From Parasponia andersonii (taxonomy: Eukaryota; Streptophyta; Magnoliopsida; Rosales; Cannabaceae): a stretch of DNA of 64,000 nucleotides. The stretch is from positions 508,290 to 572,289 of the forward strand of contig JXTB01000175.1 of NCBI GenBank assembly GCA_002914805.1, in the 5' to 3' direction. Position numbers and translations under genes: made by a program. The notes beneath the pieces were generated by a model. It was not told the DNA's origin and did no database searches. It worked only from the letters and a program-made list of their open reading frames with translations. Of this stretch, positions 50,610 to 63,320 are shown one piece after another (the first letter of the stretch is position 1; each line of letters begins with the position of its first letter).

Positions 50610-50875
50610 AGCAGTGAATTGATAGAAGAGAGATAGCGGAGTAACCATGGGCAAAAGAAAAAGACACAAAAACTAAATCTAACCCCTCAGAAATACATAG
50701 AGACATCAGAGTAATTCGCCAAATTATACAAACAAAAATGAAAAGACGAAATAACCACACCCACTAATAGGCCATAGCCAGTTATTTAAGGACAAATCCG
50801 TAAAATCACACCAAAAAGTCAAGTTACTGTTATTTCTATAATAAAACATGTTATTTTCACAGTAATTATTTGCTC
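50610..50875. repeat. Direct repeat copy B of the asymmetric region
   Basis: Partner of 47445-47697. On the minus strand it is followed by a (CT)n stretch (about 50580-50600) like a plant gene leader. Confidence 0.7.
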
Positions 50876-51324
50876 AGCTTTAGTTATATATAATAATGAG
50901 TAGTAGTACTTAGAAAATTGAATCAAGTTTAAAAGTAGAAACCTCACAGAAACAACCCCAAAAAAATATAAGCTCGAGTTTTTGGTTTAGTGACTACTAA
51001 ATTTACACTAGTCATCATTTTCTTTTCAAAAACAATTATGAGTAACATTTAATCACAAAAGTACTTAAGGTTGGGCATTTTGGGGTGGTTTAATAGGTGT
51101 CAACATAGTTAGGATGTGGTTCTCTTTTCTATTATTTAGCCTTTTGTTCTGATTATCATTTGAAAAAAAAATTATAAAAGTATTGATGGTCATTATATAT
51201 GAATACTAGCATAGAATATTAATAATCACTGTGATGCCTAAATCATTACAGATAATCTCAAACATATATATCTTTTTTGGCTAAATATTACATTTAACAC
51301 TCTATTCTATCTTTTTTAGCTAAG
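50876..51324. other. Intergenic DNA without recognisable features
   Basis: AT-rich spacer between the asymmetric region and the next Copia element. No gene or terminus was seen. Confidence 0.45.
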
Positions 51325-52579
51325 TTCCATGTTATAAATTTCTATTTCATCTATGTCCAATTGATATACATGTGATCTGTATGTTTATTTTATATAAACA
51401 TCTAAAGGTTCTAAAACATTTCATAAGTAATAAAGAATTATTCGTATGATGAGTTTATATGTGTGGGGTATTATATTCTTCATTTCATTATGTCTAAATT
51501 AAATTGTTCGCATTCTGCGTATTGAAGATGGAATACTTTACTATGTCATAGAATATAATGTTATCTATTTGACTAATGAAGTCTCTAATTATCGAAGTGA
51601 GTCTTAGGATAGAAACACTAGTATATTATAAGAAAGTTACAACAATATCGAATAGGACCAAGTGAATTAGAATTTAAGATTAAGTATCGTAACTTAAATT
51701 TCTAATTTTACTAATATAGTGCTATTGTAGAAAACCTTAATCCTAGTGATGAACTAACTTACTTTCATATACTTTGTCTTTTTGATTTACTAAAGGACTA
51801 ATTCTGATTTATGGTTCGAACTCTGGTATCTTGGAAGATAAGGTATATGATATGTGTAGAACGTTTTTAATGATGGACACCATACATATAATATTTTTTT
51901 GAGTTTTTCCAAGTACTTGGAGAATATAAACCAGGGACCTAGTATTCAGTGTGTGAATTTGGCTAGGTATATAGTCCATTGGAACTTGGGCTTTATGGAT
52001 CCATCTAGTCCTCTATCTAGTTCAAATTAAAACCCAATAGTTATTTGATGGTCAGTTGAGTCCAACAAGCCCAATAAGTCTATTAGAATTTACTAATCTC
52101 TCTATAGTTAAGAGAAAAATTCTCTAACTAGAAATTACATGAGTTACATATGAAACACCTTCGTGAAGAATGTGTCACACGAAAAAGAGAGAGAAAGGGA
52201 AAGCAGAGAAAATCGACTAACCTTAGGATTCACCATCATTGGTGTTGGCTATCCTGGAGAAATCGGTTTGAAAAGATTATTTTTTTATTCGTTATGGATC
52301 TCTTTGTTGGGAAACAAGAAGGTGTCCACCCACTATATCAATCAAATAACTTTCAAGAACAGACAAGAAGACGAGAAGGTTGTGGAGCGAATCCAAGTAT
52401 TATTCTTGTCTAGGTCAAGAGTTAATTTATATTACATCATGGTTTGAAATGTTTTGTAAAGAAAAAAGAATTTTAAATGACTAATTCTGATATGTTTCTA
52501 AAATTTGCAAAACTATGGTGTCCTTGAAAATGATTTTGCAAAAATATTTTCCATAATTTTATTTCAATGAATACCAGTA
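51325..52579 (+). repeat. 5' LTR of the right-hand Copia element
   Basis: Matches 59320-60879 over nearly its whole length, for example GAATTATTCGTATGATGAGT, AACTTGGGCTTTATGGATCC and TTACATGAGTTACATATGAA. It lacks about 80 bp at its left end and ~300 bp of internal sequence compared with the 3' copy. It ends at ATACCAGTA. Only a weak primer-binding-site-like word follows. Confidence 0.88.
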
Positions 52580-52939
52580 ATTAGTACCACATCATGTTTT
52601 TATTGTTGATCTAGTATATTTTACTCCGGTCTATTCTCTTGTTATTTGATGTTTACGATTTCTAGAAATTTTTGATTATATTTAGTCTTGTTCATGTTAA
52701 GAGTATGCTAGTGTGTATGATGGTCAATAGATTCAATGAGTTTGAATGATTATTTGATTAGATGTTGCTATGAGGTGATGATCATGTCCGTTTTTTATTT
52801 TCGTTTCTGGCATTTCCTTGATTTCTATGTGTTCATGTTTTATATTCTTGATAAAACTATGCATAGAAATATTTTGATCTTTAATTATTTTTTAAGTTTT
52901 TCATGAAGACTATTTCTTTAATTAAAAAAAAAACGAAAC

Positions 52940-53450
52940 GACGGAGTAGCACACGACTAGAAATTGTGTGCAGCACCCGTGTGAGCCCCGCAGGTGTGAC
53001 CTACATGCAGGCCACGCAGGCACATCCTTGCGCATGGCTGGCAAGTAAGGCACTGCTGGCCACACGGATGTGATCTGCGCATGGCCTGTGGGCTGCCTTC
53101 TTGCACAGGTCACGCGGGTTCTCCCCACGCACGCAGTTCGGGCATAGTGCCTTGGCCATACAGATATGATCTGCGCATGTCCTGCAAGCAGCCAGCCTGT
53201 GTATGGCGCGTAAGATCACCCCATGCATATAGCGTGGGCACAACCCCATTGGCTGCACAGATGCGATATGTGCATGGCCAGCAGGCGGCCTCTTGCACAC
53301 CAACTACATGGGAGCTCTTCCATGGCTTGGCCACTTGGGCTGTTGCCTCATGCATTTGTCATGCGAAAACTATACCAGCCGGTTGTCGCTTGGGAGTTGT
53401 TCCGAGTGAGGTTGTATAGCATTATGCGAGCCCGTTAGCGCCCGATAATT
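52940..53450. repeat. GC-rich degenerate minisatellite, ~96-bp period
   Basis: About 500 bp near 55-60% GC in DNA that is otherwise about 25-30% GC. The phrase GGCCACACGGATGTGATCTG at 53058 recurs in altered form at 53154 and 53251, giving a period of 96-97 bases; further degenerate copies lie on either side. Words such as GCGCATGGCC recur. The lack of stops in several frames on both strands follows from composition, not from coding. It sits in the leader of the Copia element. Confidence 0.75.
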
Positions 53451-54718
53451 ATCCTGAGCATGGTCGCATAACATTTCGAGGCTAATGTTCATGTAAGGGC
53501 TTCCCGTTCCATCCGTCAGCTTGTCCTGACTGTTTCAATTTTTCAACCGTAATTTTAATTATTTTCATTTTACAATTAATTTAATTTATGAATAATTTTA
53601 TGAAAACTAATAAATTCAAATTTTAAATCCTTATTAAATTTGAATTTTTGAAATTTAAACTGATAGGATATTTTAATTTGAATTATGGATATGGTTCATA
53701 TCCATAATATTTTAATTATTATTTTAATTATTATTTGAATAATTAGAGATATTTTAAAATGAAAATTTTTAAAATTAGATATTATGAGATAATATCTTTT
53801 TGTTTCAAATTCGAATTTTGAATAGATTTTTTGAAAAACTGATTATGTGATAATTAGTTGTCTATTTTGAATTTTAAATTTGTTTTAATTCAAGTTAGAG
53901 ATATTGTAGGAGATTTTATCTATAAAATCTTTTATCTTTTAAATTTTGAATTTTGTGAAGAATTGAAGTTTAAATTTAAATCAAAATATCTTTTTAATTT
54001 TCAAATTTGAATTTATGGTTGGTAGATATTTAATGAGATTAGATATTGATTTGAGTTTTGAATTCAAATCTAAAGGATAAGATAATAGGAGATATTTAAG
54101 GAAGTTAAATTCAAATTAAGATTTCAAAAGTTGAAATTTAAATTTGAGATAGTTAAAGAGATTAATTAGTTACATCTTTTATTTAAACTGATCAGATTTT
54201 ACGAAAATGTTTTCTAATATAAATTTTAAATATTATCTTCCATATTTAAATATTAAATATTATATTACCAGTTAGAATTATTTAAATATTAAATAATTTT
54301 TAAATTACTGAAAATTAATAAATCATTAACAACTAATTAATTATCTGCTTACTATTTTGGTATTATTAGGATAATGTTGCATGTATGCCTAATAATTAAG
54401 TTTCATTACATGATCTTTAGTAATATGTCATATAGAAAACTAGAGCTACTCTCATACAAATATGAACATACTTACATAATTGATTTTAGTTTACTAAGTT
54501 AGTTAGATAACTGGGTAAAATCTATAAATCTCTAATTATAAAATATTGAGTAGAATAAGGTATGTGATACTTATGGTCTCCATTGTTAGTTATTATGTAT
54601 TAGGATAAGCCTCGCGTCAGAATCTTGTTAAGCTCCTGTAGAAGGGTTTTCGTCTAAGTAATACTAGAAATGAGATTCTTAGAATAAGGTACTAGGTAGA
54701 CTATATAGGGCTGATCTT

Positions 54719-55130
54719 CCATAGGAGACAGTTTTATATAGAAAGCTTAGTTACCGAAACAATAGTTAACCACTAAACTTGAAATATTAATATCCTACTG
54801 TAGGAGTTCTTATTGGTTGATTAGAGGACCAAAGAGAATGGTAATTAGAAATATAGGATAAGAGTTATCTATCTATTTACTAATTGAAATTATTTCAGTT
54901 TGACTTGTTGATTGCATGACACCCCATAGGAGACAATCTTATATAGAAAACTTAGTTATTGAAACAATAGTTAACCACTCAACTCGAAATATTAATATCA
55001 TCTCGTAGGAGTTCTTATTGGTCGATTAGAAGACCAAAGAGAATGGTAATTAGAAATATTAGATAAGAGTTATCTATCTATTTACTAATTGAAATTGTTT
55101 TAGTTTGATTCGTTGATTGCATGTCCCCCC
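54719..55130. repeat. Tandem duplication, 205-bp unit
   Basis: Two copies (54719-54925 and 54926-55130) share CATAGGAGACA, AACAATAGTTAACCACT, GGAGTTCTTATTGGT and GAGAATGGTAATTAGAAATA. They are about 93% alike by eye. They lie just before gag of the Copia element. Confidence 0.9.
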
Positions 55131-58100
55131 ACTGGAGGTTTGTAATTAGTGGTAAGTCAAATTACCATGAATATAAGTGATAGTGTTAGGGATACTTCAC
55201 TTGCAAATTGTATGTTTAATACATTATATTAATTATTCGAAACATGCTATATGATATTTGATTATACATGGAATGTTTATTTGTTTTCAATAGATATGGT
55301 ACTTAATCCTTTATCCACTTTACTCACACAAAACAAGCTAGATGGTGAAAACTATGTAGACTAGAAATGTAACCTAGATATAGTGCTTAATGCTAATAAA
55401 CATAAGTAGGTTCTTACCACTCCATGTCCTGCCCAACCAACTGTGGAATCCACTAACGATGAAAGAAACTTATATGATAAGTGGAAGCAATCTGATGAGA
55501 TGGTTAAGTGCTATATACTTAACTCAATGAGTAATATACTACAACAATAACCTCATGAGATGGATACTGCTGCTAACATAATTATGAGTATTGATGAAAT
55601 ATTCACCAGTCTCGGTCGTCAAGCTAGAAATAAGGCTACAAGTACATTCATGAATCTTTGTCAAAAGAAGGGTACTCTAGTTAGGGAACATACGATGAAA
55701 GTCATCACATATCTTAATGAACTGGAGATCCTTAGAGCTGAGGTTGATTGTGACACCCAAATTGACATGGTTTTGAACACATTGTTAGACATATTCAATC
55801 AATTTAAGATTGATCATGAGATTCGTTGGAAAGACTATACTCTTACTAGCTTGATGAAAAATCTACAAATTATAGAGAATATCCGTAATAAGAATAAGTC
55901 AGGATTTGCTAAGGCTAATGTAGCTCAAGTTAGTTCTTCCAAACCTAAGTCAAAAGGCAAAGGTAAAAGAAAGAAAAAAAACTTCTACCTCTCTGGCTCC
56001 AAAGAAAAGGAAGACCAAGAAGGATGCCCAACTAAAGGGAAAATATTTCCACTGTGGTGAGGATGGGTATTAGAAGTGAAACTACAAAATTTACCTAGCC
56101 CTTAAGAAGGAAAAGAACAATAGAAAGGACAAATAAAGTAATGACAACTTGTTGTTCATTTAGACTTGTTATGTAGTAGATTCTATCGATTCTTTGATCA
56201 TAGATTTGAGAGCCACAGACCATATTTGTAATACTTTGCAGGGGTTCAAGGAAAGTAGGAAGTTCGCTAGTGAAGAGTTCACATTACAATTAGGAGATGG
56301 CTCAATAGTTGAAGCTCGTGTAATGGGAGATATTATTTTGAATTTTGATGATTTTAGGTTTATAGATAAAGAATTGTTGTTATATTCCGGTGTTTAAACG
56401 GAATTTGATTTTTGTTTCCTGATTGATGAAACAAGGTTATTCTATTTATTTTGACAATGAAGTTTCTATTAGAAAGAATAAAAGTCTTATTTACACTGGT
56501 ACTCATAGGAATAATCTTTTCTTTATTCAACCTAAAAGCATCTCATTGCACAATCTTGAAACTGATTCTAAACATGTAGAACCTAAACATAAGAAAGTGA
56601 AAGTGAGTGTTAATGATTAAACTTATCTCTGACATTTAAGACTCTATCATATTAACTTAAATAGAATTCAAAGGTTAGTTAATGATGGACCTCTAAGTTT
56701 ATTAGAAGTCAAACTATTACCAATTTATGAATCCTGTCTGGAAGGTAAAATGACTAAAAGACCATTTACTGAAAAAGGTCTTAGAGTTCAAGAATGTCTT
56801 GAGTTAGTACACACTAATATCTGTGGGTACATAAATATTCAAACTCGAGGAGGTTTTGAATACTTCATTACGTTTACAAATGATTATTCTAGATTTGGTT
56901 ATGTTTACCTAATGCAACACAAATCAGATTCTTTTGAAAAGTTCAGATAATTCAAAGTGGAAATTGAAAAGCAATTGGGAAAGTACATAAAGACTCTTCG
57001 ATTTGATCGAGGTGGTGAATACCTCTCTGGGGAATTCTTTAAATTTCTCACTAACAATAGGATCCTATCCTAACTCACAGCACCTGGCACGTATCAACTA
57101 AATAGTGTTGCTGAAGGAAGAAATAGGACACTTTTGGATATGGTTAGGTCGATGCCCAGTTATTCATAATTATCTGCATCATTTTGGGGTTATACCTTAG
57201 AAACTACTATGTACCTACTTAATAGAGTTCTTTCTAAGTCAGTACCTAAGATACCATTTGAACTCTGGAAAGGACATAAACTTAGTTTATGTCATATCTA
57301 TATTTGGGATTATCCAGCATACGTGTTGAAAAGAAAACGACTAAATTGACATCACGATCTGAATTGTGTATATTTGTAGGTTATCCAAAAAGAACAAGAG
57401 GGTAGTATGAAGAAAAGAAAGTATTTGCGAGTACAAATGCTACTTTCTTGGAAGAAAACTATACGAAAGATTTCAAGCCCAAAAATAATTTAGTTCTTGA
57501 AGAATTATCTAATGATGTTATCAGCCAATCTATAGAAGATAAGACTGAGAAAGCACTTAGGAAAGATGAATCACTTGAAATTCAACATTCATCAAATTCT
57601 CGTCATAGTGAGAGAATTGTAAGACAACCTGGAAGATACTTGGAAATAGAATAGTCTTATGTCCAAGTATCTAATCCTTATACCTACAATAAGGCAATAG
57701 AAGATGTTGATAAAGATCTCTGGCAAAAGTAATAGAATCTGAAATATAACCCATGTACTCTAAAAAAGTCTGGGAACTTGTAGATCCACCTGAAGGGATA
57801 AAACTCATTGGGTGTAAGTGGGTCTATAAGAGAAAGAGGAGAGTAGATTGGAAAGTGGAGACTTTCAACATAAGGTTAGTTACAAAGGGTTATACATAGA
57901 AGGAAGGTATCGACTATGAAGAAACCTTCTCTCCTGTAGCTATGATTAAGTTTATTCGCATACTCTTATCCATTACTATATCTATTGATTATGATATATG
58001 GAAAATGGGCATCAAGACTGCACTCGTGAATGAAAATCTTGATGAACGTATCTATATGATACAACTAGAGGGATTCGTTGAAAAGGATTAGGAATTAAAA

Positions 58101-59242
58101 GTTTGTGAACTAAAATATCTATTTATAAACTTAAAATATCTATTTATAAACTCAATCAAGCATCTAGATCTTGGAACATAAGAATCGATGAAGCAATCAA
58201 GTCTTATTGTTTTGAACGATATGTAAATGAATTTTGTATCTATAAAAGAATTCAGGACAATAAAGTGATTTTTTTTAGTACTATGTGTTGATGATATTCT
58301 AATCATTGGGAATGATGTTGGATCATTATCATCAATAAAAGTCTAGTTAGCATAATAGTTTTATATAAAAGACTTATGTGAAGCTTACTATATTCTAGGA
58401 AGACAGATTCTACGAGATAGAATAAACAAATGAATAGCTTTATTACAAGCTTCATATATAGACAAAATACTGGTTAGATTCACAATGCAAAATTCCAAGA
58501 AAGGTTTAACACCCTTTCGTAAAAGAATTACTCTATCTAATGAGAATTCTCCTAGGACAGAAAAAGAGAAAGAACTGATAAGAAATATTCCTTATGCTTC
58601 GACAGTGGGAAGTCTCATATATGCCATGCTTTGCATAAGAATAGATATTTGTTATATTGTTGGGATTGTAAGTCATTATCAATCCAATCTAAGACTTGAA
58701 CATTGGAGGTGCAGTCAAGTATATTCTAAAGTATCTATGAAGAACTAGAAATTATATACTTGTACATTCTGGAAAAGATCTAACACCTGTTGGATATACT
58801 ATTTAAAATTTTCAATCTGACAAAGATTTTAGAAAATCAACCTTTGGTTAAGTCTTTACCATTGGTAGTAGAGCCATTATATGGAGGAGTATCAAGCAAT
58901 CTTGTGTTGCAGATTCAACCATAGAGGTCTAATATGTGGCAGCTTTTGAAGCAGCTAAAGAGGCAGTTTGGCTTTGTAATTTCCTTATGGATCTCAAGGT
59001 AGTACCTATAGCACAGCAACCTATGACACTCTACTGTGATAATAGTGGAGTAGCTACCAACTCCAAAGAACCCAGAAGCTATAAGAGGGGAAAAGACATA
59101 GAAACGAAATATCATGTACTCAGAGAAATTATTCTAAAAGGAGACGTGATAGTGAGTAAGATAGTGTTTGTAGAGGACTACCTAAAAGGAGTGGGACTAC
59201 GTGATATGTCACATCTATTTTAAAAGCTAAGCAGGAGATTAT

Positions 59243-60879
59243 TGGGATAATGTCTAATAAAGTAGTTTATTATTTTGACATTATAAATAATTTATTATCG
59301 AATTATTTGTTGTTAATAAATTCCATGTTATGAATTTCTATTTCATCTATATCCCATTGATATACATATGATGTGTATGTTTATCTTATGCAAATATTTA
59401 AAGATTCCTAAACATGTAATGAGTAATAAAGAATTATTCGTATGATGAGTTTATATGTGGGAGGCATTATATTCTTTATTTCATTATGTCTAAATTAAAT
59501 TATTTGCATTCTGTATATTGATAATGAAATACTTTACTATGCCATAGAATGTTGTGTTATCTATTTGATTAATGAAGTCTCCAATTACCGAAGTGAGTCT
59601 TCAGATAGAAATACTAGTGTGTTATAAGAAAGTTATAACAGAATCGAACTGCACCGAGTGAATTAGAATTTAAGGTTAAGTGCCGTAACTTAAACTTCTA
59701 ATTTCACTATTCTAGCACTATTGTAAAAAACCTTAATCCTAGTGATTAACGAACTTACTTTCATGTGTTTTATCTTTTTTAGTTACTAAAAGATTAGTTC
59801 CGATTTATAGTTTGAACCCTGGTATATTGGAATATAAGGTATATGAAATGTGTAGAATGTTTTTTATGATGAACGTCATGCATATAATGTCACTTTAAGT
59901 TTTTTCAAGTACTTAGATAATATAAACCAGGACTCCGATATTTACTATAAAAAATTTGATTGTATTAGTATAAGCAAATACAAATATAGTAGTCAACTAT
60001 TATCCATTAGATGAAAAATGGCAACTCAAAAGTAAATATATACTAGAGGGGTAATACAGTAATTTTACCTTACTAGTACGACATTGTATTGGGAGTACGT
60101 CTACAGATATAGTATATCCTAAATAGATCAAACTAATTATTTGATAATAAGCTTCACAAAAAATAAATAACATTTAGTCCAAGAGTTTACTATTGGACCT
60201 ATAGTGGTGTGCCTTAATATTTATGGACAAGATCCAATCATAATTGAGTTAATTATGATTGTGGGTGTATAGACCATTAGAACTTGGGCTTTATGGATCC
60301 ATCTGGTCCCCTATCTAGCTCAAATTAAAGCCCAATAGTTATTTGATGATTAGTTGAGTCCAATAAGCTCAATAAGTCTATTAGGGTTTACTAATCTCTC
60401 TATGCTTAAGTGAAAAGTTCTCTAACTAGAAATTACATGAGTTACATGTGAAACACCCTTGTGAAGAGTATGTCACACGAAAGAGAGAGAGAGAGAGAGA
60501 GAGAGCAAAGAAAATCATCCAACCTTGGGAGTCACCATTCTTGGTGTTTCGGCAATCCCAGAGAAATCGGTTCGAGAAGATTGTCTTCTCATTCATCTAC
60601 GGATCTCTTTATTGGGAATCAAGAAGGTGACCACCTATCGAATCAATCAAACAATTTTTGAGAATAGACGGAAAGATGAGAAAGTTCTGGAGTAAATTCG
60701 GGTATTATTTTTGTCTAGGTTAAAGTTAATTTATGTTAGATCACGATCCGAAATATTTTGTAAAGAAAAAAAATTTTGAACGACCAATTTCGCTGCATTT
60801 CTAGATTTTACAAAACTTTATTGTTGAAAATAATTTTCTGAAAATATTTTCCGAAATTTTATTCCAATGAATACCAGCA
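59243..60879 (+). repeat. 3' LTR of the right-hand Copia element
   Basis: Begins TGGGATAATGTCTAATAAAG after the purine stretch and ends ATACCAGCA. About 1.6 kb, longer than the 5' copy because of an extra ~300 bp at about 59950-60280. The TGGGATA start is shared with the LTRs of the element at 27.8-35.7 kb, which supports a family relationship. Confidence 0.85.
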
Positions 60880-61339
60880 AAAGTATCCGTTCTTTTCTTT
60901 TTGGTCAAAGTTTTGACTAAATTATTTTCTAAATGACATTAATACACTTAGAAGATTGATATCCAAAAAACCTTTGATTAATTTTTTTAAAAATAAGAAT
61001 ATAAACATTTATGAAATATATTATTAATATCTTTCTGTAATCTAGAAAAATAATGTGATATTCTTATTATTTTTTCATAAAAAATTAATTAGATAATGAT
61101 GAGTATTTATTATTCCACTTTGAACCATACGCAAGGGTATTTTAAAAATTTTCATATTTTAAGTTTGACAAAAAAAGTATTAGGATCTACTTTTTTGTAT
61201 TTTGAAAAAATATAGGGTATACTTTTGGGTTTATAAGAATAAAGAGATAAAACGTATATTTAATTATAATATAGGAGCTATTTTTTGGATTATCTTAAAC
61301 CATTAATTGAAAGCTTTTTTTGGTTCATATAATAACTAT
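60880..61339. other. AT-rich intergenic DNA
   Basis: No gene, RNA or element terminus was recognised. Confidence 0.45.
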
Positions 61340-61722
61340 GATTTATTATCAGGATAACATAATTTTATACCTTGTATTTTGACACTTTATTCAGTTTATA
61401 TCTTTTATTTTAGTTATTATCAACATTGACTCTTAAATTTAATATTTGTTACAAATTTATACTCTGACATTAATTTAGAGTAGTTAATTTATCAAGATGA
61501 TTTAATAAATTTATTCTTGGATCAGTTTTTATATTGTTTATTTTTAATTTTTTAAATGGTAATTTGGTAAATTAACTACTTTAAGTTAGTATCACGATAT
61601 AAATTTGTAATATATTTTAAATCTAAAGGTTAATATTAATAATAACCAGAATACAAGGTATAATTTAAACAAAGTGTCAAAATACAAGATATAAAAGTGA
61701 TAATATCTCTTTATTATCTCCT
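61340..61722. mobile_element. MITE with long terminal inverted repeats
   Basis: The left arm (about 61340-61500) and the complement of the right arm (about 61555-61722) match over roughly 150 bp. Shared words include CCTTGTATTTTGACACTTT, GTTATTAT, TTACAAATTTATA and AGTAGTTAATTTA. Only about 60 bp separate the arms, so the single strand could form a long hairpin. There is no coding capacity. The arm length suggests a Mutator-like or fold-back MITE. Confidence 0.75.
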
Positions 61723-61999
61723 TTATTGATTAGAAGTCTCCCCATCTAGTACTTTTTAAGTCTCTATCTATTTTTTGTTGCAAAAGCTAACAGAAAAATG
61801 CAAGCGAAACCCATTAAAGATTTGGAGAAAAAAGAAAAAAAAAAAAGGAGAAAAAAAAAGGAAAGAGACTTTTCCTTTTCCCTTCCATTTTTTTCTAAAT
61901 GAGATTAAACAATAATTTGAATAATGATAAGTTGTTAATACGAATGGAATTATTATAAATATATATATATATATGTATATATATATATGCATGCTTAAC
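61723..61999. other. Intergenic DNA with purine tract and TA run
   Basis: A poly-purine tract (61826-61865) and TA-rich runs near 61958-61988. Nothing else was recognised. Confidence 0.5.
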
Positions 62000-63320
62000 T
62001 TAGGGGTAGATATAAAAAGTTTGGAATATATGGTATAGTTTGCAATTTATATCAGTGAGTTGTATTTGTATCGTGTCAATGTATATATATAATAACATAT
62101 AATTTAACCTAAATACGATCTGTTTAATAATTATATCAGAAATTCTAATCCGAAGCCGTTCCGTTTCTAAACAGATTAATCGATACAACCTGTGTAACTC
62201 GTTTATTTAAATAAGATATATTCGAGCAAGTTAACCGAATACAACCTGTTAGATCGTTTAATATAAATTAGCTAAGAGGAAATCAGATTTTTTTTTATAC
62301 TAAATGTTTAAAAAAATTGAAAAAACGTGGATTTTGAAATCGTTTGAAAAAAAAAACTATTTTTGAAAATATTTAAAAAAATATTACTTTTATTAATTCG
62401 TGAGATACTTAAGATTAACTATCAAATTACACGAGGTTACTTGATTGGTTACTTCAACTAACTAGATTGTTTACCTAAAGTAATCCGACTGGTTACCTCT
62501 AGTTTCACTATAAAATACTAATTTTGAACAAAATGTGGTATTTTTCTAAATATTTCTTAAAAGTGATATTTTTCTAAAAAAATTTCAAAAGTGATATTTT
62601 TCTAAATCAATTCGGAATTTTTCTAAAAAATAAGCACATCTGGGATTTTTCAATTTTCAACCCCATGGTCTAGATTTCTGTAAGAAGCCCATTAGCTAAA
62701 ATATATATTTTTTTAAACACATTTAACATAAACTCATACTTGTATATGACTTTAAGACACCACATAAAATCTCAATACATATGCATAATAAAGTCTTAAA
62801 AATATTAAAAAAAAAAGTCCAATCATATGTAACTAGAAAAAAATGAGAAAACTAGGTGGATGATCAATTTCTCATAGTGGTTTAAGTAAATGGTCGTATT
62901 ATAAAGGTTATTTCTAAATGTTCATTTCTTTTAAAGCTTTAGTTGTGCAATATATTGTATTTCTATTTTTTATTATTATGTGAGTTGGATATTTAGCTAT
63001 AAATCTTTTAGCATGGTCATAAATTCAATTTTAGGTAAAAAAAAATGGTCAAATAACTAATCAATCTAATAATTTTTAAATAGGAATTATACGGGTCACA
63101 AACGATCTGAATTCACCTATTAAATAAAGAAACGAGTTATTGCAGGTCAGTTTCAGGTTAGTGGGTTAACTTGAATTCGACCTGTTTAATGAATTACATT
63201 CGCAAGTCCAACCCGATTTTAACTCAAACTTGTTTAAGGCAAACACAAATCCACTAATTTTGTGCAAATTTAAAATCATATTGTCATATTGTGTCACAAA
63301 TTGCCAACTCTAATATATAG
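62000..63320. repeat. Degenerate repeat with ACCTGTTTAAT-type words
   Basis: Two parts (about 62000-62275 and 63060-63320) are rich in variants of AACCTGTTNGATCGTTTAAT, typical of a common plant repeat made of AACCCGACACG/CGGGTCGTG words that has drifted to AT. The right end carries ATTGTGTCACAAATTGCCAA. Between the parts, 62300-62650 holds short tandem words (AAAAGTGATATTTTTCTAAA). Exact borders are uncertain. Confidence 0.4.

Larger units (their letters stand above)
47445..50875 (-). mobile_element. Strand-asymmetric region bounded by direct repeats; possible non-autonomous element
   Basis: The two ends share a direct repeat of about 260 bp (47445-47697 and 50610-50875), for example AAGACACAAAAAC, ACAGGCCACAACCAG versus ATAGGCCATAGCCAG, and AAGTTACTGTTATTTC. 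Between them the plus strand is strikingly A-rich and T-poor, and the minus strand is pyrimidine-rich with CTCTCT runs. No Copia, Gypsy or transposase motif was found; the open frames on the minus strand are hydrophobic low-complexity by-products of the T/C bias. The layout would fit a long non-autonomous LTR element read on the minus strand, or a captured gene leader. The class is unproven. Confidence 0.45.
52580..59242 (+). mobile_element. Degraded Copia element, leader and gag-pol region
   Basis: A long leader (52580-55290) contains a GC-rich minisatellite and a 205-bp tandem duplication. Gag of the UBN2 type lies at about 55290-56040, with a basic K/G-rich tail and a zinc-knuckle-like region near 56040-56090. 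Protease lies near 56170-56240, GAG-pre-integrase and integrase at about 56625-57300, reverse transcriptase at about 57740-58470 and RNase H at about 58790-59215. A short purine stretch (GCAGGAGAT) precedes the 3' LTR. It is broken in several places and old, but all domains are present in the normal Copia order. Confidence 0.9.

Noticed and set aside
47831-50760. Hydrophobic membrane-protein-like open frames on the minus strand
   Set aside because: They are made of Leu, Phe, Ser and Cys because the strand is T/C-rich; overlapping frames look alike and no start context or family motif is present.
52150-52447. Open frames near 52150-52447 and 60448-60661
   Set aside because: They lie in the two LTRs of the same Copia element at matching places, with (GA)n-rich sequence; they are LTR sequence, not genes.
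52922-53438. Overlapping open frames of 68-112 codons on both strands
   Set aside because: They fall in the GC-rich minisatellite, where stops are rare in several frames. The encoded repeats mirror the DNA period.
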